Shown here: positions 35,508 through 44,324 of the stretch, one piece after another
How positions within the stretch are numbered: the stretch's first letter is position 1
Layout of the letters: each line of letters begins with the position of its first letter
Source of the DNA: Bombella favorum
GTDB taxonomy: Bacteria; Pseudomonadota; Alphaproteobacteria; Acetobacterales; Acetobacteraceae
Direction: 5' to 3'
Length of the DNA stretch: 64,000 bases
Assembly: GCF_014048475.1 (NCBI RefSeq)
Contig: NZ_NWUS01000001.1
Location: 186,001 to 250,000 of the forward strand
The notes under the pieces: generated by a model
The model's database searches: none
Told to the model about the DNA's origin: nothing
Seen by the model: only the letters and a program-made list of their open reading frames with translations
Made by a program: the position numbers and the translations under genes

Positions 35508-37421
35508 ATGACCATGCATGATGCGCAGACGTTCGCTCACCCAGCGGGTGTGCCTGAGGAACCTGAGCTCTTCCCTAATGTCGTTCAGCTGCCGGGACGC
35601 CCTCCTGTCCGGACATCGCCGGAGCGTGATGAGCGGCTGACGGATTTCGGCCGTGCCACTCTGGATGACCGCTACCTGTTGGAAGGGGAGACATATCAGG
35701 GGCTGTTTGCCCGTGTGGCGTCTCACTACGGGGCCGATGAGGGCCATGCGCAGCGGATTTATGACTATATGTCCCGGCATTGGTTCATGCCAGCGACGCC
35801 GGTTCTCTCCAATGGTGGGACGAATCGTGGTCTGCCGATTTCCTGCTTTCTCAATGAGTCGGAAGATAGTCTGGAAGGTATTGTTGGGCTCTGGAATGAG
35901 AATGTTTGGCTGGCTGCCAAAGGGGGAGGCATCGGCTCTTATTGGGGGAATCTGCGTTCCATCGGGGAGAATATTGGCCGTAATGGCAAGACATCTGGTG
36001 TGATTCCCTTTATCCGGGTAATGGATAGCCTGACGTTGGCCATCAGTCAGGGTAGCCTGCGGCGTGGGTCTGCAGCGGTCTATTTGCCAATCTGGCATCC
36101 CGAAATTGAAGAATTCATCGAGATGCGCCGCCCCACTGGTGGCGACCCGAACCGTAAGGCACTTAATCTGCATCACGGTGTTCTGCTGACGGATGATTTC
36201 ATGCGGGCTGTAGCGGGTGATGAAGAGTGGCCGCTGATTTCTCCCAAGGATCATAGCGTCATTCGTAAAGTATCTGCCCGTGCTTTGTGGATCCGTCTTC
36301 TGACGGCACGTATGGAGCAGGGCGAGCCGTATATTGTATTCTCGGATACGGTGAATCGGGCCCGCCCGGAACATCATCGTTTGGCAGGGCTGGAGGTGAA
36401 GACCTCCAACCTTTGCGCAGAAATTACCCTGCCGACTGGGATTGACCATCATGGCAAAACCCGCACGGCGGTTTGCTGCCTTTCTTCCCTGAATCTGGAA
36501 TATTGGGATGAATGGAAGGATGACCCACAGTTTATCAAGGACGTGATGCTGTTTCTTGATAACGTATTGCAGGACTTTATCGATAATGCGCCTGATGACA
36601 TGGCGCATGCCCGTTATGCCGCTATGCGGGAGCGATCAGTCGGGCTGGGCGTGATGGGGTTCCATTCCTTCCTCCAGTCCAAGATGGTGCCATTTGGCAG
36701 CGTTATGGCTAAGGTGTGGAATAAGAAATTCTTTGAGCATATTTCAAAGCAAACGGCTGAGGCTTCCCGTGAGCTGGCAAAGACACGTGGTCCGTGCCCG
36801 GATGCCGAGGAGTATGGCTTTCAGGAGCGTTTCTCCAATAAAATGGCCGTTGCGCCGACGGCATCCATCTCCATCATTGCGGGTAATGCCAGCCCGGGGA
36901 TTGATCCCATCAGTGCTAACGTTTTCCTCCAGAAAACGCTCTCTGGCTCCTTTACGGTACGGAACCGTCATCTTGCCAAACTGCTTCAGAAATACGGGCG
37001 GGATACAGATGATGTCTGGTCGTCTATCACTCTGACCAAGGGGTCCGTGCAGCATCTGGACTTCCTGACGCAGGATGAGAAGGATGTCTTCAAGACTGCT
37101 TTCGAGATTGATCAGCGTTGGGTAATTGAACATGCCGCCGATCGTGCCCCGTTCATTTGTCAGTCGCAGTCAGTCAATCTGTTCTTGCCGGCAGATGTGC
37201 ATAAGAGAGACCTCGTGCGCATCCACTATGAGGCATGGAAGAAGGGCGTTAAATCGCTCTATTATTGTCGTTCACTTTCCATACAGAGGGCTGATACGGT
37301 CTCTAACGTGGCTGTAAAGCGTGATATTATGGAGGGAGATGATGATCATCTCCCGCAGGCCACACCACGCCATGCGGAGAGTGGTGTCGGCAGTTATGAA
37401 GAATGTCTCTCCTGCCAGTAA
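35508..37421 (+). CDS. nrdA: Ribonucleoside-diphosphate reductase alpha chain, class Ia
   Basis: NrdA reduces ribonucleotides to deoxyribonucleotides with a radical relayed from NrdB. In 637 residues the catalytic set is visible: Cys113 (PISCFL), Asn301-Cys303-Glu305 in SNLCAEITLPT, Cys323 in VCCLSSLNL, the tyrosine pair in KSLYYCRS near the end, and the C-terminal thiol pair Cys633-Cys636 in ECLSCQ. The protein is short: the 90-residue N-terminal ATP-cone of the well-known enzyme is missing, and the first 45 residues are low-complexity. The ATG has GAGGGG upstream. A hairpin-rich gap precedes nrdB. Confidence 0.95.
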   Translation: MTMHDAQTFAHPAGVPEEPELFPNVVQLPGRPPVRTSPERDERLTDFGRATLDDRYLLEGETYQGLFARVASHYGADEGHAQRIYDYMSRHWFMPATPVLSNGGTNRGLPISCFLNESEDSLEGIVGLWNENVWLAAKGGGIGSYWGNLRSIGENIGRNGKTSGVIPFIRVMDSLTLAISQGSLRRGSAAVYLPIWHPEIEEFIEMRRPTGGDPNRKALNLHHGVLLTDDFMRAVAGDEEWPLISPKDHSVIRKVSARALWIRLLTARMEQGEPYIVFSDTVNRARPEHHRLAGLEVKTSNLCAEITLPTGIDHHGKTRTAVCCLSSLNLEYWDEWKDDPQFIKDVMLFLDNVLQDFIDNAPDDMAHARYAAMRERSVGLGVMGFHSFLQSKMVPFGSVMAKVWNKKFFEHISKQTAEASRELAKTRGPCPDAEEYGFQERFSNKMAVAPTASISIIAGNASPGIDPISANVFLQKTLSGSFTVRNRHLAKLLQKYGRDTDDVWSSITLTKGSVQHLDFLTQDEKDVFKTAFEIDQRWVIEHAADRAPFICQSQSVNLFLPADVHKRDLVRIHYEAWKKGVKSLYYCRSLSIQRADTVSNVAVKRDIMEGDDDHLPQATPRHAESGVGSYEECLSCQ

Positions 37422-37498
37422 GGCAGGGAGCAGGATGGGCAGGCTGTCGAGCCCATGCCCATTGGAGAGGAATAATGCAGTCCCGTAGCCTGTGGGAC
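37411..37498 (+). other. Row of three stem-loops at the nrdA-nrdB junction
   Basis: Stem 1 is 37411-37416 with 37422-37427 and encloses the nrdA stop. Stem 2 is 37437-37445 with 37450-37460, imperfect. Stem 3 is GTCCC 37480-37484 with GGGAC 37494-37498. They could affect mRNA stability or relative nrdB expression; this is inference. Confidence 0.45.
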
Positions 37499-37553
37499 GC
37501 CTGAATAGGGGACGGGCAACGGGGCTGGTTTCAGAATAAAAAGGTTTTGTGAG

Positions 37554-38576
37554 ATGACAGATGGCACCCCATTGCCGCCAGCCCCCGAAGCGGCCGAACA
37601 GGCCAATCTTCTGGTTGAAAACCCGGTCTACAAGCCATTTCGCTACCCGTGGGCCTATGATGCATGGCTAACCCAGCAGCGTTTGCACTGGTTGCCGGAA
37701 GAGGTGCCGCTGGCTGAGGATGTAAAGGATTGGCACCGCAAGCTGTCTGAAGCTGAACAGAATCTTGTCACGCAGATATTCCGCTTCTTCACGCAGGCTG
37801 ATGTGGAAGTGAATTCTGCCTACATGAAATATTACAGCCAGGTCTTCAAACCGACTGAAGTTCTGATGATGCTCTCCTGCTTCTCGAATATCGAGACGAT
37901 CCACATTGCAGCCTACTCGCACCTGTTGGATACGATCGGTATGCCGGAGACGGAATATTCCGCCTTCCTGAAATATAAGGAGATGAAGGACAAGTATGAT
38001 TTCATGCAGTCCTTCAACATCAACAGCAAGCGAGAAATCGCCAAGACCATGGCGGCGTTTGGTGCCTTCATGGAAGGACTGCAACTGTTTGCGTCTTTTG
38101 CCATTTTGCTGAACTTCCCTCGCTTCAACAAGTTGAAGGGGATGGGGCAGATCGTTTCGTGGTCCGTGCGTGATGAAACATTGCATTGCCTGTCCATGAT
38201 CCGGCTATTTCGTACCTTCATCCGGGAAAATCCGGAGATCTGGACAGAAGAATTCCGTGCTGAGTTGGTGGAAATCTGCCGTCAGACGGTGTCTCACGAA
38301 GATGCGTTCATTGAGCTGGCCTTTGAGATGGGACCGGTGGAAGGGCTGTCAGCGGGGGAAGTGGAGCAGTATATTCGCTTCATCGCAGATCGCCGCCTGA
38401 TTCAGCTGGGGCTGGATCCGATTTATGGCATTGAGGAAAATCCGCTGCCATGGGTGGATGACATGCTTAATGCTGTTGAGCATACCAACTTCTTTGAGAA
38501 TCGTGCGACAGAATATTCCCGTGCGTCTACTCAGGGAACATGGGAAGATGCCTTCGAGAGTGGTGTGTTTTCCTGA
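37554..38576 (+). CDS. nrdB: Ribonucleoside-diphosphate reductase beta chain, class Ia
   Basis: NrdB holds the diferric-tyrosyl radical. The 340-residue product shows the iron and radical segment SNIETIHIAAYSHLL near 110-124, where Glu, His and Tyr are spaced as in E. coli Glu115, His118 and Tyr122, and later ETLHCLS (near 204) and VSHEDAFIELAFEMGP (near 246-261) for the other ligands. No ATP-cone is seen here either. ATG 37554 follows AAGGTTTTGTG. It is cotranscribed with nrdA. The 224 bp after its stop hold no clear terminator or convincing gene. Confidence 0.95.
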   Translation: MTDGTPLPPAPEAAEQANLLVENPVYKPFRYPWAYDAWLTQQRLHWLPEEVPLAEDVKDWHRKLSEAEQNLVTQIFRFFTQADVEVNSAYMKYYSQVFKPTEVLMMLSCFSNIETIHIAAYSHLLDTIGMPETEYSAFLKYKEMKDKYDFMQSFNINSKREIAKTMAAFGAFMEGLQLFASFAILLNFPRFNKLKGMGQIVSWSVRDETLHCLSMIRLFRTFIRENPEIWTEEFRAELVEICRQTVSHEDAFIELAFEMGPVEGLSAGEVEQYIRFIADRRLIQLGLDPIYGIEENPLPWVDDMLNAVEHTNFFENRATEYSRASTQGTWEDAFESGVFS

Positions 38577-38800
38577 AAGAAAAAGCATGGAAATTACCCG
38601 TTCTCTGAAGGGTTTATGCCGAGGCTATCTTGACCGTGCCCGGATTGCTGATCATATGAACGGAAGTATTTTCTAAAGGGGAAAGGCTGCTTCCTGTCTG
38701 ATGGTTCGTTCTGGAAAGAATGTAGCCTAGGGCGGGGAGGCAGCTGCCCGAGACTGTCTGTTCCTGCATGTAGGAATGGGTAGAACTGGAGTTGTGCGTT

Positions 38801-39859
38801 TTGGTTTCTTCCTCATCAGAGCCCTACGTTGTATCTGGCGGTGAGGCTGCGGGTAGAGAGGTCAAGGGGGAAGATGCCCTGAAGGCCCTCTCAGCCTATC
38901 TTGCCGATGATATGACTGCCTGTAATCAGGCCATCATTGATCGGATGCAGAGCTCTGTGCCGCTTATTCCTCAGCTTGGTGCACATCTTGTAGCGGCCGG
39001 GGGGAAGCGACTGCGCCCCTTGCTGACGCTCGCATCGGCTCGCCTTTGCGGATATGGGGAGAAGGAGGAGGAGAGACGCCATATCGGTCTAGCGGCCTGT
39101 GTGGAGTTCATCCATACAGCAACGCTATTGCATGATGATGTGGTGGATGAAAGCACCCTCCGGCGTGGTATGGCCTCTGCCAATGCGCTGTTTGGTAATA
39201 AAGCATCCGTGCTTGTGGGGGACTTCCTCTTTGCACGCTCCTTCCAGCTGATGACGGCAGATGGATCGCTTGAAGTCATGGCGATTCTGTCGGCGGCATC
39301 GGCAACGATTGCGGAAGGAGAGGTCCTTCAGATGTCCACGCAGAATGATCTTTCCACGCCTATAGAGCGTTATTTGGAGGTCATTCACGGCAAGACGGCG
39401 GCTCTGTTTGCTGCGGCCTGCCGGGTTGGGGCTGTTGTCGCCGGGCATAATCGTGAAGCCGAGCTGGCATTGGAGCAGTATGGTACCAGCCTTGGTATGG
39501 CCTTCCAGCTTGTAGACGATGCGCTAGATTATGCGGCAGATCAGCAGGTGTTGGGCAAGACGGTCGGGGATGATTTTCGGGAAGGGAAAATCACGCTCCC
39601 GGTGCTAGCAGCTTATGAGCAGGGCACTGAGGAGGAGCGTCAGTTCTGGAAGCGTGTGATCGAAGATAATGAGCAGACTGAGGCAGATTTGTCCCACGCT
39701 CTGGAGATTATCGCCCGGAGGGATGCCATTCGTATAACCATTGAGCGGGCTCGTGAGTATGTCGGGCAGGCCGTGGAGGCTTTGGCTTGTTTCCCGGAAA
39801 GTGAGCTGAAAAATCTGTTGCGTGAGACCGTGCTTTATACGGTTGAGCGAGCCCGTTAA
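38801..39859 (+). CDS. ispB: Polyprenyl diphosphate synthase (octaprenyl/decaprenyl type)
   Basis: This makes the all-trans polyprenyl diphosphate used for the ubiquinone tail. About 352 residues: GKRLRP near 68-73, the first aspartate-rich motif LLHDDVVDE near 109-117, and a second at LVDDALDYAAD near 225-235. The start is a TTG (38801) with GGAG at 38788-38791; an upstream TTG at 38792 sits too close to GGAG. The chain length (C40-C50) is not readable. It is convergent with murI, and the last four bases overlap. Confidence 0.9.
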   Translation: MVSSSSEPYVVSGGEAAGREVKGEDALKALSAYLADDMTACNQAIIDRMQSSVPLIPQLGAHLVAAGGKRLRPLLTLASARLCGYGEKEEERRHIGLAACVEFIHTATLLHDDVVDESTLRRGMASANALFGNKASVLVGDFLFARSFQLMTADGSLEVMAILSAASATIAEGEVLQMSTQNDLSTPIERYLEVIHGKTAALFAAACRVGAVVAGHNREAELALEQYGTSLGMAFQLVDDALDYAADQQVLGKTVGDDFREGKITLPVLAAYEQGTEEERQFWKRVIEDNEQTEADLSHALEIIARRDAIRITIERAREYVGQAVEALACFPESELKNLLRETVLYTVERAR

Positions 39860-40680
39860 GAGAAAATCTCCCAACCATTGGTGAAGCCCAGCCATGCTAT
39901 ATGGCTGGCGAGGTCTTGGTTGTTTTGTGGTGGGGCTGTCAGGAAGAAGCGGTCCGGTGTCGCTGTCAGGCCGGAGGGAGGAGGTGCTTCTGCTACATCT
40001 CCTAACCGCCGGAGGGCCTGCTGCGCTACAGCGGGGGCGGGGTCTAGCCACATGATGCCGGTTGGACCGAGCCGCTGGAAGTAGGGCAGTAGAAATGTGT
40101 AATGCGTGCAGCCCAGCCCGACAGTATCGATGTCGCTTCCGCCGGGTTGTTCGAAAAGATACGTCAGTTCTTGCTGTACCTCGGCAGGTTCAAGCTGTTC
40201 CCCTCGAAAAGCCCGTTCTGCCATATTGGCCAGATGACGGGAGCCATGAATGAGCAGATGACAATCAGCAGCGAAATCTTCGTGTAGTTGCTTCAGATAG
40301 GGGCGGCGTGCTGTAGCACTGGTAGCCAGCAAGCCGATGGTACGACTGGCAGATACCCGCCCAGCCCAGCGGATAGGGGGAACACAGCCTACAATAGGGA
40401 GTGTTAGGCGTTCTCGTAATATGGGAAGAGCTAGAGTGCTAGCTGTATTGCAGGCAATGATGATGAGGGTGGGTTTGAGAGCATCAGAGGCTTTGCAGAT
40501 CAGCTCAGTAATGCGCTCTCGCAGAAGATCATCCGGTTGTTCGCCGTAGGGAAACAAGGCCGTATCGGCGAGATAGTCTATTGTCAGGGATGGAGCCAGA
40601 CTGCGTAGCGCCTGAACAACACCCAGCCCTCCGATACCGGAATCAAATACCAGAAGACGGGGAGAGGAGGGTGCTGGCAT
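39856..40680 (-). CDS. murI: Glutamate racemase
   Basis: MurI makes D-glutamate for peptidoglycan. The 274 residues show the two catalytic cysteines, Cys77 in IACNTAST and Cys191 in GLGCTHYTF, plus VFDSGIGGLGV near 11-21 and the SATARRPY segment near 121-128. The ATG at 40680 is used. The stop overlaps the end of ispB by 4 bp from the opposite strand. A strong hairpin lies 44 bp upstream, between murI and pyrE. Confidence 0.95.
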   Translation of the reverse strand: MPAPSSPRLLVFDSGIGGLGVVQALRSLAPSLTIDYLADTALFPYGEQPDDLLRERITELICKASDALKPTLIIIACNTASTLALPILRERLTLPIVGCVPPIRWAGRVSASRTIGLLATSATARRPYLKQLHEDFAADCHLLIHGSRHLANMAERAFRGEQLEPAEVQQELTYLFEQPGGSDIDTVGLGCTHYTFLLPYFQRLGPTGIMWLDPAPAVAQQALRRLGDVAEAPPPSGLTATPDRFFLTAPPQNNQDLASHIAWLGFTNGWEIFS

Positions 40681-40723
40681 GGTTATGCCTCTGACTGAAA
40701 TGGAGAAAGGCGGAACCAGTGAG

Positions 40724-40755
40724 GGGAGATGAAAGGCGGATGCCTCTCATCTCCC
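40724..40755 (-). other. Strong stem-loop between pyrE and murI
   Basis: GGGAGATGA (40724-40732) pairs with TCATCTCCC (40747-40755); AGGC (40734-40737) pairs with GCCT (40742-40745), leaving a GGAT loop. There is no T-tract, so it may be an attenuator, RNA stabiliser or partial terminator after pyrE. Confidence 0.5.
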
Positions 40756-40779
40756 GCTGGGGAGTGTGAAGGAGATGAA

Positions 40780-41523
40780 TTAGCCCCGCTTGAAGGCGAG
40801 TGCTTCCTCTGCGCTGCCTACGCCACCATGAGCTTTGGACCAGCTGCATGGGTCTTCAAGGAAGCGGCGAACCTCTGCGCTATCTTCGGCGGAGAAATAC
40901 TGACCATCGGCACAGGCTTCCAGTACGTCCCACCATGTGCAGAGAGCGTGCAGGCTGATGCCCATCTCCTGAAGGGTCTTCTGCGCACCGGGGAAAACGC
41001 CATAGAAGAAGACCACAAACGTATGATCCACAATGGCACCAGCCTCCCGCAGAGCATTGGCAAAGCGGATCTTGGAGGCACCGTCTGTTGTTAGGTCTTC
41101 CACCAACAGGGTGCGCATACCTTCCGGCACATCGCCTTCAATCTGCGCATTGCGGCCAAACCCTTTGGGTTTTTTGCGAACATAGGCCATAGGTGTCATC
41201 AGACGGTCGGCAATCCATGCGGAAAAAGGAATACCTGCTGTCTCACCACCCACAACAGCATCAATGCTCTCATAGCCGATGTGCCGGCCAATTTTTTCGA
41301 CAGCCAGTTCCATCAGTTTCTTACGGGCGCGGGGGAAGAAAATAATCTTGCGGCAGTCGATATAGACCGGGGACTTCCAGCCGGAGGTCAGTGTGTACGG
41401 TTCGCTAGGGCGGAAGTTAATGGCCTTGATTTCCAGAAGAATGCGCGCCGTTGTCAGCGCAGCATCACGATCCCACTGTGTGGGGCGGATGCCCAGATTT
41501 GATGCTGTGCCAGATGCAGGCAT
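40780..41523 (-). CDS. pyrE: Orotate phosphoribosyltransferase
   Basis: PyrE joins orotate to PRPP to give OMP. The 247-residue product has the PRPP-binding motif TLLVEDLTTDGASK near 138-151, LTSGWKSPVYIDCRK near 45-59, VVGGETAGIPFSAW near 88-101 and VRKKPKGFGR near 111-120. It is longer than the roughly 215-residue E. coli form, with an added C-terminal segment. ATG 41523, with GGAGAG upstream, fits better than an upstream start. It is in the same direction as murI and 100 bp away from it. Confidence 0.9.
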   Translation of the reverse strand: MPASGTASNLGIRPTQWDRDAALTTARILLEIKAINFRPSEPYTLTSGWKSPVYIDCRKIIFFPRARKKLMELAVEKIGRHIGYESIDAVVGGETAGIPFSAWIADRLMTPMAYVRKKPKGFGRNAQIEGDVPEGMRTLLVEDLTTDGASKIRFANALREAGAIVDHTFVVFFYGVFPGAQKTLQEMGISLHALCTWWDVLEACADGQYFSAEDSAEVRRFLEDPCSWSKAHGGVGSAEEALAFKRG

Positions 41524-41728
41524 TATTCTCTCCGTAATCTCGAAAAATGGTTCCTTTGGAGACATCTACCCGTTAGAAGGGGAGAGGGGTAGGGTAAAGA
41601 TGCCTTTTTTGCCTATTCTCCTTATTGATGACGCTTTATTCTGTTATGGGCAGGAGCGATGAGGAAGTCCTGTCTTTCTCAATGGAGGTTTTTCCTTCGG
41701 GGAACAGGGTATTGTAAGGGTATGGGAT

Positions 41729-41983
41729 ATGAAAGTTGCAACTGGTCATATCGGTCGTAAATGCGAACGCGCCGTAATTACAGCTTATCAGGAGCTGCAT
41801 GATATGGGGCAGAGTGAGATGAGCATCTTTGCTGCTTGCACTACCCTGTATCGGATACATCACCCAGAATCGTCTCTGCCAGAAGCCCGCCTTCTGGTCT
41901 CAGAATGGATAGATCATCATATTGTTCGGCGTTCTTCAGACCCAACACGGGGCTGTAATTGTCCGCCGATAAACCCACGCTGA
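41729..41983 (+). CDS. Small hypothetical protein, 84 residues
   Basis: I do not recognise the family. The product MKVATGHIGRKCERAVITAY then has helical, charged stretches (ELHDMGQSEMSIFAA, SSLPEARLLVSEWID) and a short Cys-containing tail (RGCNCPPINPR). The ATG has AAGGG eight bases upstream. A strong terminator 44 bp after the stop marks it as an independent transcript, which supports it being a real gene. No signal or membrane helix is seen. Confidence 0.6.
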   Translation: MKVATGHIGRKCERAVITAYQELHDMGQSEMSIFAACTTLYRIHHPESSLPEARLLVSEWIDHHIVRRSSDPTRGCNCPPINPR

Positions 41984-42026
41984 GAACACGACACGGTCTG
42001 ATATAGCTGCAGGCCAGAATACGATG

Positions 42027-42058
42027 AAGCGGAGCACCGACGGGGTCTCCGCTTTTTT
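42027..42058 (+). terminator. Rho-independent terminator of the small hypothetical gene
   Basis: AAGCGGAG (42027-42034) pairs with CTCCGCTT (42047-42054) around a 12-base loop, followed by a run of T. It sits 44 bp after the 84-residue gene. Confidence 0.87.
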
Positions 42059-42073
42059 GATGCCTGTTGTGCC

Positions 42074-42122
42074 TTGAAAAAGGCTTCCTTCTGGCCGTCT
42101 GGAAGATCAGACAGCCAGAAGG
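42074..42122 (-). terminator. Rho-independent terminator of the first sldBA operon
   Basis: A long stem (CCTTCTGGC 42087-42095 with GCCAGAAGG 42114-42122, plus TCTG/CAGA inside) is followed on the minus strand by a five-T run (42081-42077). It begins seven bases after the sldA stop. Confidence 0.85.
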
Positions 42123-42128
42123 AGGCAG

Positions 42129-44324
42129 TTATTTTGCATCCTGCTCTGGCAGAGCATAAACGACCAGCTGATCGGAGACAGGTGTTCCCATAAGGTGATG
42201 CCCCCCTGCCATGATGGCGACATATTGCCGACCATTTACAGCATAGGTCATAGCATTGGCCTGCCCGCCTCCTGGAAGCACATCAGTCCAGAGCGTTTTG
42301 CCCGTTTTAAGGTCAATGGCATGGATCTGATTGTCACTGGAAGCACCAATGAAGGCGACTCCGCCCGCTGTCATGACGGACCCACCGTTATTTGGTGTGC
42401 CGATTGTTAGCGGCATGCCTGTCGGTATGCCCCATGGCCCATTGGCGCGAGCCGAACCAAAGGGACGTTGCCAGAGGACCTTATGTGCCTTTAGGTCGAT
42501 GGCGGTGACCATGCCGTAGGGTGGAGCGTTGCACATCACCCTCGTAAATTCATTCCAGAATGGTCCAACCAGGGCACCGTAAGGGGTTTCGGCTTGTGCT
42601 GCATTACCGGCTGTCATGCCATGACGTGGTGTGTATTGGGGAACATCGACCGGAATCAGGCGTAGCTGGTCCGCTGTTTTCCGGGTTACGAGCTGGTTGT
42701 ACATGGGAACATTGTTCCAATTTGCCAGTACGATGCCTGTTTGCGGATTATAGGAAATGCTGCCCCAGTCACTGCCGCCATTGTAGCCTGGTGCTTCAAT
42801 CCACGGGCGGTCGAGGGAGGGCGGTGTGAACTCGCCAACATAATGGGCACGCCGGAACTTGATGCGGCAAGCGAGTTGATCCAGTGGCGACATACCCCAC
42901 ATGTCAGCTTCTGTGAGTTTTGGGAAACCAAGACGAGGCACACCGACAGACCATGGCTGCGTTTGTGTACGCTGGTCATCCTTCACGCCACCTTCGGTTG
43001 GAACGGATTTTTCCACGACGGGGAAATCTGGCAGGGGCTTCCCTGTCCGGCGGTCGAGGATGAAGGTTTGCCCCCGTTTTGTAGGCATGATGAGGGCAGG
43101 AATGACGCTGCCATCATCAGCGTGATAATCGAACAGCGTGGCCTGAGAGCCGATATCATAATCCCAGACATCTTTATGGACGGTCTGGAAGACCCAGCGT
43201 GGTTCACCAGTACGGACATCCAGCGCAACTACAGAGGATGAGACCTTGTTCTCTGCATCGCTGCGCATAGCGCTATAGTAGTCAGCTGATGAGTTGCCCA
43301 TAGGGACATAAACCAGCCCTAAAGCATTATCGCCCGTCATGGCTGTCCAAGAGTTAGGTGTACCACGACTGTAATAATGGTCTTTGTCTGGCTGGTGATG
43401 ATCGTTTGGATTATTGACATCCCATGCCCAGAGGAACCTGCCGCTTTCGGCATCATACCCCCGGATGACACCAGACGGCGCCCAGCGGCGTTGGCCGTCC
43501 AGCACCTCATGATTGACGACAATCACACCATTGATGATGGGAACTGGGCTTGTCACCCCGACGAAACGCGGAACAGACCAGCCCATACCCTGCATGAGAT
43601 TGACCTGCCCACCATGACCAAAGCCTTCGCAGAGTTTCCCGTCATCAGCGTTTACGGCAATCATGCGGTTATCCAGAGTGCCTTCAATGATGCGGTTATG
43701 GCAGGGCTGCCCCTCTGGTACCGTGGACGAGGTATAGTAGGTGACGGACTTACAGGCGGATGTGAAGGGGATAGCATCGTAACTCTCGTGAGAGTGGAAA
43801 CGCCATTTCTCTTTGCCCGTTGTGGCATCAATGCGCATCATGTCGTTGGTGGCTGAGCAGAGATACAGGGAATCCCCAATTTTGATCGGTGTGGTCTCCG
43901 GTGCCAGTCGGTTGAGGTTACCCTTAGGGACCAGAACGCCTGTGTGATAGACGAAGGCCCGTTGCAGTTTCCCGACATTCTCCGGGGTGATTTGCTTTAA
44001 CGGGGAATAACGGGTTGCTCTGTCGTCGTGCCCGTAGGCAGGCCAGTCCTCAGGTTTGGGGTTGGCACTTTCTTGCGGAACAGCCTGCGGCAATTGGTCA
44101 ATTGGCAGTTCGTCAACATCCGGCAAATTGGCTGCGTTAACGCCCGTTGCCTGTGGCGTTTCAGGGGCGGGCGGATGGTAAATGCTGGAGGCTACGTCCT
44201 CTGGAGGAATGGCCCTGTGAGTGGTGCTAGGGGGAGCAGTTTCTTGTGCCTGCGCTGCTGGGAATGACGCACCGAGCACAGTACCGCTCAGAAGGATACC
44301 AAGAAGATAGGCCTGATTACGCAT
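42129..44324 (-). CDS. sldA: PQQ-dependent polyol (glycerol/sorbitol/arabitol) dehydrogenase large subunit, copy 1
   Basis: The periplasmic PQQ quinoprotein that oxidises polyols and passes electrons to ubiquinone through SldB. The 731-residue product has a signal peptide (MRNQAYLLGILLSGTVLGAS to AAQAQ), a proline-rich linker and a propeller with blades such as ALDVRTGEPRWVFQ and IDLKTGKTLW. QVNLMQGMGW, HHQPDKDHYYSRGTPNSW and HKDVWDYDIGSQ are typical of the family. It lacks its own membrane helices; the separate membrane subunit gene is upstream, and the 8-bp overlap (ATGCGTAA) couples them. The substrate range of each copy is unknown. Confidence 0.88.
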   Translation of the reverse strand: MRNQAYLLGILLSGTVLGASFPAAQAQETAPPSTTHRAIPPEDVASSIYHPPAPETPQATGVNAANLPDVDELPIDQLPQAVPQESANPKPEDWPAYGHDDRATRYSPLKQITPENVGKLQRAFVYHTGVLVPKGNLNRLAPETTPIKIGDSLYLCSATNDMMRIDATTGKEKWRFHSHESYDAIPFTSACKSVTYYTSSTVPEGQPCHNRIIEGTLDNRMIAVNADDGKLCEGFGHGGQVNLMQGMGWSVPRFVGVTSPVPIINGVIVVNHEVLDGQRRWAPSGVIRGYDAESGRFLWAWDVNNPNDHHQPDKDHYYSRGTPNSWTAMTGDNALGLVYVPMGNSSADYYSAMRSDAENKVSSSVVALDVRTGEPRWVFQTVHKDVWDYDIGSQATLFDYHADDGSVIPALIMPTKRGQTFILDRRTGKPLPDFPVVEKSVPTEGGVKDDQRTQTQPWSVGVPRLGFPKLTEADMWGMSPLDQLACRIKFRRAHYVGEFTPPSLDRPWIEAPGYNGGSDWGSISYNPQTGIVLANWNNVPMYNQLVTRKTADQLRLIPVDVPQYTPRHGMTAGNAAQAETPYGALVGPFWNEFTRVMCNAPPYGMVTAIDLKAHKVLWQRPFGSARANGPWGIPTGMPLTIGTPNNGGSVMTAGGVAFIGASSDNQIHAIDLKTGKTLWTDVLPGGGQANAMTYAVNGRQYVAIMAGGHHLMGTPVSDQLVVYALPEQDAK

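Noticed and set aside
35370-36608. A 412-codon open frame antisense to nrdA and its upstream region
   Set aside because: The opposite strand clearly encodes NrdA with all catalytic residues; the antisense translation has no recognisable features and no ribosome site.
38587-38676. A 29-codon frame after nrdB (MEITRSLKGLCRGYLDRARI...)
   Set aside because: Too short to judge, with a poor ribosome site and no known similarity.
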